A stretch of 37,239 nucleotides of DNA from Actinomycetes bacterium (GTDB taxonomy: Bacteria > Actinomycetota > Thermoleophilia > BMS3ABIN01), in contig JAJRWQ010000005.1 in assembly GCA_024276735.1 (NCBI GenBank), positions 1 through 37,239 of the forward strand, read 5' to 3'. The notes beneath the pieces are model-generated. The model was not told where the DNA came from. It did not search any database and saw only the letters and a program-made list of their open reading frames with translations. Below are positions 34,666 through 37,239 of this stretch, in pieces (position 1 is the stretch's first letter; the number at the start of each line of letters is the position of its first letter). Made by a program: the position numbers and the translations under genes.

Positions 34666-36120
34666 GTGAACCTCTTGGGGGCGTATACGAGGCGTATGCC
34701 CAAATCCGCAGCTTCAGCACCGACCGGTACGTCCGTCTCCGCGATGTTGCGCGAGGTCGGGCGCTACGTCGAACGCCACGGCCTGTTGGCCTCCTCGGAC
34801 AGGGTCCTCTGCATGGTTTCCGGGGGCGCCGACTCCACGGCGATGCTGCACCTGCTCCACGGCCTTTCCCAGGGCAGCGAGCAACCTTCCCTGCGCGGCT
34901 TCTCGCTGGGCGTCTGCCATGTCAACTACGGCCTCAGGGGAGAGGCCAGCGACGCCGACGAGGAGTTCGTGCGCCGCCTGGGAGACGCCCTGGGCGTGCA
35001 GGTGCACACCATCAGGGCCCCGGAGCCGCCGCCGGCGAACTTCCAGGCCTGGGCGCGCAAGCTGCGGTACGAGGCGGCGCGCAATCTCTGCCGCTGGCAG
35101 GGTTATTCCCGCATCGCCACCGGTCACAACCGCGACGACCGCGTGGAAACCTTTCTCTACCGCCTGATCACGTATTCCGGGCGGCGTTCGCTGGCGGTGA
35201 TGCCGCCGCGGGCCGGCAAGGTGATCCGGCCGCTGCTGTTCATGAGCGCGGCCGCGGTGAGGGAGTACTGCGCCGCCGCCGGCATCTCCTACCACGACGA
35301 CGAGTCGAACCGCCGCCCCGCTTACCGGCGCAACCGCATCCGCCTGGAAGTGGTGCCGCACCTGGAGGCGATCCGGCCGGATTTCCGCGAGCGCATCGAG
35401 GAGACCATCTCGCTGCTGGAGGACGAAGAACGGGTGCTGAAGTCGGTCACCGACGACGCCTACCGGGAAGCACTGGCAGAGGACGGCGAATCGCTCAACG
35501 CCACCGCCCTGTCGCTGATGGACCGCGCCGTGGCCCGCCTGGTGCTGCGCCGCTGGCTCTCGCAGGGCACGGAAGGGGTGCGGATCACCAGGCGGCTGCT
35601 GGATGCCGCGGTCGATCTCTGCCGTGATTCCCACGGCACGCGCAGCCTGGCGCTGGCCGGCGGCAGGAAGCTGGAGCGGCGTTACGACCAGCTGGTGGTG
35701 ACGCCCGGCGATGAACGGGCTCCCGACCCGGTGGAGCTGCCGTTGCCGGGGGAGATCATTTTCGGTGACTACCGGGTAGAAGCAAGGGAAGGGAGCTGGC
35801 CGGCGCCGCTGCTCTCCGATCCCATGCACGTGCAGGTGGACGCGGCGCGGATCCGGCCGCCGCTGCAGGTGCGGTCGCGGCGTGCCGGCGACCGCTTCCG
35901 CCCCCTGGGCATGAGCGGCGCCAAGAGCATCAAGGAGTTCATGGTGGACGCCAAGATTCCCCGCGGCGAGCGGGACCGCGTCCCCCTGGTGGTAAACGGT
36001 GACGGCGAGATCGTCTGGGTCTGCGGCATGAGGATCGCCGAGGACTTCAAGGTGACCGGCGCCACGGAGAAGGTAGTGGAGCTGCGGGCTTACTGGAGGC
36101 GGCTTGACGAAGGAATTTGA
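34666..36120 (+). CDS. tilS: tRNA(Ile)-lysidine synthase
   Basis: Adds lysine to C34 of the CAU-anticodon tRNA-Ile, changing its charging from Met to Ile and its reading to AUA; an essential enzyme. The ATP-pyrophosphatase loop is VSGGADSTAML (SGGADS at 52-57 from the GTG start). The N-type PPase domain continues through GHNRDDRVETFLYRLI, and the C-terminal tRNA-binding domain has RAGDRFRPLGMSGAKSIKEF. From GTG 34666 it has 484 residues. ATG 34696 and ATG 34744 are in-frame alternatives nearer the family start, but none has a good Shine-Dalgarno, and the promoter position allows all three. It overlaps hpt by 17 bp. Confidence 0.94.
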   Translation: MNLLGAYTRRMPKSAASAPTGTSVSAMLREVGRYVERHGLLASSDRVLCMVSGGADSTAMLHLLHGLSQGSEQPSLRGFSLGVCHVNYGLRGEASDADEEFVRRLGDALGVQVHTIRAPEPPPANFQAWARKLRYEAARNLCRWQGYSRIATGHNRDDRVETFLYRLITYSGRRSLAVMPPRAGKVIRPLLFMSAAAVREYCAAAGISYHDDESNRRPAYRRNRIRLEVVPHLEAIRPDFRERIEETISLLEDEERVLKSVTDDAYREALAEDGESLNATALSLMDRAVARLVLRRWLSQGTEGVRITRRLLDAAVDLCRDSHGTRSLALAGGRKLERRYDQLVVTPGDERAPDPVELPLPGEIIFGDYRVEAREGSWPAPLLSDPMHVQVDAARIRPPLQVRSRRAGDRFRPLGMSGAKSIKEFMVDAKIPRGERDRVPLVVNGDGEIVWVCGMRIAEDFKVTGATEKVVELRAYWRRLDEGI

Positions 36121-36640
36121 CGAGGTACTGGTGCGGGAGGAGGAGATCCGCGCCCGGGTTTCGGAGCTGGCAGCGGAGATCTCCCGGGACTACGAGGGCC
36201 GGAACCCCCTGCTGGTGTGCATCCTCAAGGGGGCGGTGTTCTTCATGGCCGACCTGGTGCGCGAGATCAGCGTGCCCTGCGAGCTGGACTTCATGGCGGT
36301 GGCCAGCTACGGCTCCGCCACCGACTCCTCCGGGGTGGTGCGCATCCTCAAGGATCTCGACGCCAACATCGAGGGCCGCGACGTGATCATCATCGAGGAC
36401 ATCATCGACACCGGGCTGACCCTCAGTTACCTGTTCAAGAATCTCGGCGCCCGCAACCCGGCCACCGTCGAGGCCTGCGCCCTGCTCACCAAGCCCAGCC
36501 GGCGCAAGGCGGACATCTCCTGCAAGTACGTGGGGTTCGAGGTGCCGGACCGGTTCGTCATCGGCTACGGGCTCGACTACCGGGAGGATTACCGCAACCT
36601 CAGGTTCATCGCCGCCCTTCCCGAAGAAAAGGATGAATGA
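36104..36640 (+). CDS. hpt: Hypoxanthine(-guanine) phosphoribosyltransferase (TTG start)
   Basis: Salvages hypoxanthine and guanine to IMP and GMP using PRPP. The 178-residue protein has the PRPP-binding motif VIIIEDIIDTGLTL (94-107) with the acidic pair E98/D99. It also has the ILKGAVFFMADL segment, the flexible-loop region ASYGSATDSSGVV, and the C-terminal VGFEVPDRFVIGYGLDY. TTG 36104 follows GGAGG at 36095-36099 inside tilS, so translation is coupled. The order tilS-hpt-ftsH is conserved in Gram-positive bacteria. Confidence 0.96.
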   Translation: MTKEFDEVLVREEEIRARVSELAAEISRDYEGRNPLLVCILKGAVFFMADLVREISVPCELDFMAVASYGSATDSSGVVRILKDLDANIEGRDVIIIEDIIDTGLTLSYLFKNLGARNPATVEACALLTKPSRRKADISCKYVGFEVPDRFVIGYGLDYREDYRNLRFIAALPEEKDE

Positions 36641-36700
36641 GCAAGCGCTCCGAAGGTTACTTTCACGGCCCGGCGGGCAGTCCTTGTACACGGGAAAATA

Positions 36701-36709
36701 TGCAATAAT
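36701..36709 (+). promoter_or_regulatory. Extended -10 promoter of ftsH
   Basis: TGC followed by AATAAT (36704-36709), in the 103-bp gap after hpt. No good -35 is spaced correctly (TTGTAC at 36684-36689 is only 14 bp away). The transcript would begin near 36716. Confidence 0.5.
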
Positions 36710-36743
36710 GGGATGAACGTGAAACCATGAAGGGGAACAGGTC

Positions 36744-37239
36744 TTGACGAGATTCCTGAAAAGCGCCGCCTTCCCGATCCTGATCGTGGTGCTGTTGGCG
36801 TTCTTCGTCCAGCAGATGGTGATGAACCGTGACAGCGGCAAGAAGGACATGGACTTCCGCGAGTTCGTCCAGAAGGTGAAGGACCACGAGGTGGAATCGG
36901 TGGTCATCGATCCCAAGGACCAGATGATGAAGGTGGTGCTCGCGGGCAGCGACAACGAGATCAAGGTGGGTTACACCGAGGATTACCCGCTGACGCAACT
37001 GCTGCTGGACAACGACGTCGCCTTCACCTCCAAGGGCAAGGGCTCGTCCATGTGGTCGTCGCTGCTGGGATCGGCGCTGCCGATCCTGATCATCGTCGTC
37101 TTCTGGCTCTTCCTGATGAACCAGATGCAGGGCGGCGGCAACAAGGTGATGTCCTTCGGCAAGAGCCGGGCCAAGCAAATGAGCGTCGACCAGCCCAAGG
37201 TCTCGTTCAAGGACGTGGCCGGCGTCGACGAGGCCGTGG
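36744..37239 (+). CDS. ftsH: ATP-dependent zinc metalloprotease FtsH (N-terminal part, 3' end outside window)
   Basis: FtsH is a membrane-anchored AAA+ protease that degrades misfolded membrane and regulatory proteins. The window holds the first 165 codons. TTG 36744 (MTRFLKSAAFPILIVVLLAF, first membrane helix) lies behind AAGGGG. An external domain follows (DFREFVQKVKDHEVESVVID), then a second membrane helix (LPILIIVVFWLFLMNQM). The frame then enters the conserved VSFKDVAGVDEAV that begins the AAA+ module and runs off the end. The Walker and HEXXH motifs lie beyond the window. The start is supported by Shine-Dalgarno spacing and by the tilS-hpt-ftsH context. Confidence 0.95.
   Translation, partial: MTRFLKSAAFPILIVVLLAFFVQQMVMNRDSGKKDMDFREFVQKVKDHEVESVVIDPKDQMMKVVLAGSDNEIKVGYTEDYPLTQLLLDNDVAFTSKGKGSSMWSSLLGSALPILIIVVFWLFLMNQMQGGGNKVMSFGKSRAKQMSVDQPKVSFKDVAGVDEAV

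Overview
This 37.2 kb high-GC window is a chromosomal housekeeping region of a bacterium, read almost entirely on the + strand. It opens inside rpoC and runs through one nearly continuous ribosomal-protein supercluster (str, S10, spc and alpha operon order). An energy-coupling-factor (ECF) transporter core, truA and a LysR regulator follow, then a proton-pumping pyrophosphatase, a permease/TrkA cluster, a small island controlled by a Crp-family regulator, and finally tilS-hpt and the start of ftsH. Several features point to Actinomycetota, probably a deep-branching anaerobic or microaerophilic lineage: the high GC content, rpoC-rpsL without the L7Ae-like gene usual in Firmicutes, rplQ-ecfA1-ecfA2-ecfT-truA, and a permease next to a CeoB/CeoC-like TrkA pair. 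A high-GC Firmicute is a less likely alternative. The lineage call is inference; no rRNA gene is present.

Layout: 1-2418 rpoC 3' part; 2462-2490 a near-consensus promoter; 2623-7053 rpsL, rpsG, fusA, tuf; 7139-12208 the S10 operon (rpsJ to rpsQ); 12226-18777 the spc operon (rplN to rpmJ, with secY and map but no adk between them); 18827-21655 rpsM, rpsK, rpsD, rpoA, rplQ, closed by a strong terminator at 21693-21720. Then 21766-24244 ecfA1-ecfA2-ecfT, 24293-25048 truA (not followed by rplM-rpsI), 25169-26083 a CysL/CbbR-type LysR regulator, and 26391-28478 hppA of the K+-independent type, ending in a textbook terminator.

The accessory part begins at 28648. It holds a 58-residue membrane protein, an APC-superfamily permease with a C-terminal UspA domain, a TrkA protein that has only the nucleotide-binding domain, and a full TrkA (RCK_N plus RCK_C) protein, together a candidate K+ or osmolyte transport unit. 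From 32191 to 34593 lies the most interesting segment. It has a DUF1858 redox-disulfide protein (+), a four-helix protein resembling a fragment of heme-copper oxidase subunit I (-), a 48-residue cysteine-rich protein (-), and a Crp/Fnr regulator (-) with a CRP-like recognition helix. Two perfect TGTGA-N6-TCACA palindromes lie upstream of the DUF1858 gene and of the cysteine-rich gene. Each is centred exactly 51.5 bp upstream of its candidate -10 hexamer, the geometry of class I CRP activation. I read this as a small local regulon, possibly for nitrosative or oxygen stress.

Two window-wide expression traits stand out. Many essential genes (rpmC, rpsQ, rplF, rpmD, secY, rpsM, rpsD, rpoA, hppA, hpt, ftsH) appear to start with TTG placed behind a good Shine-Dalgarno sequence. 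Several transcription units (ecfA1, truA, crp, tilS) have a -10 hexamer only 6-11 nt before the start codon and no Shine-Dalgarno sequence, suggesting leaderless mRNAs. No tRNA, rRNA, CRISPR array, insertion sequence or prophage feature was seen.
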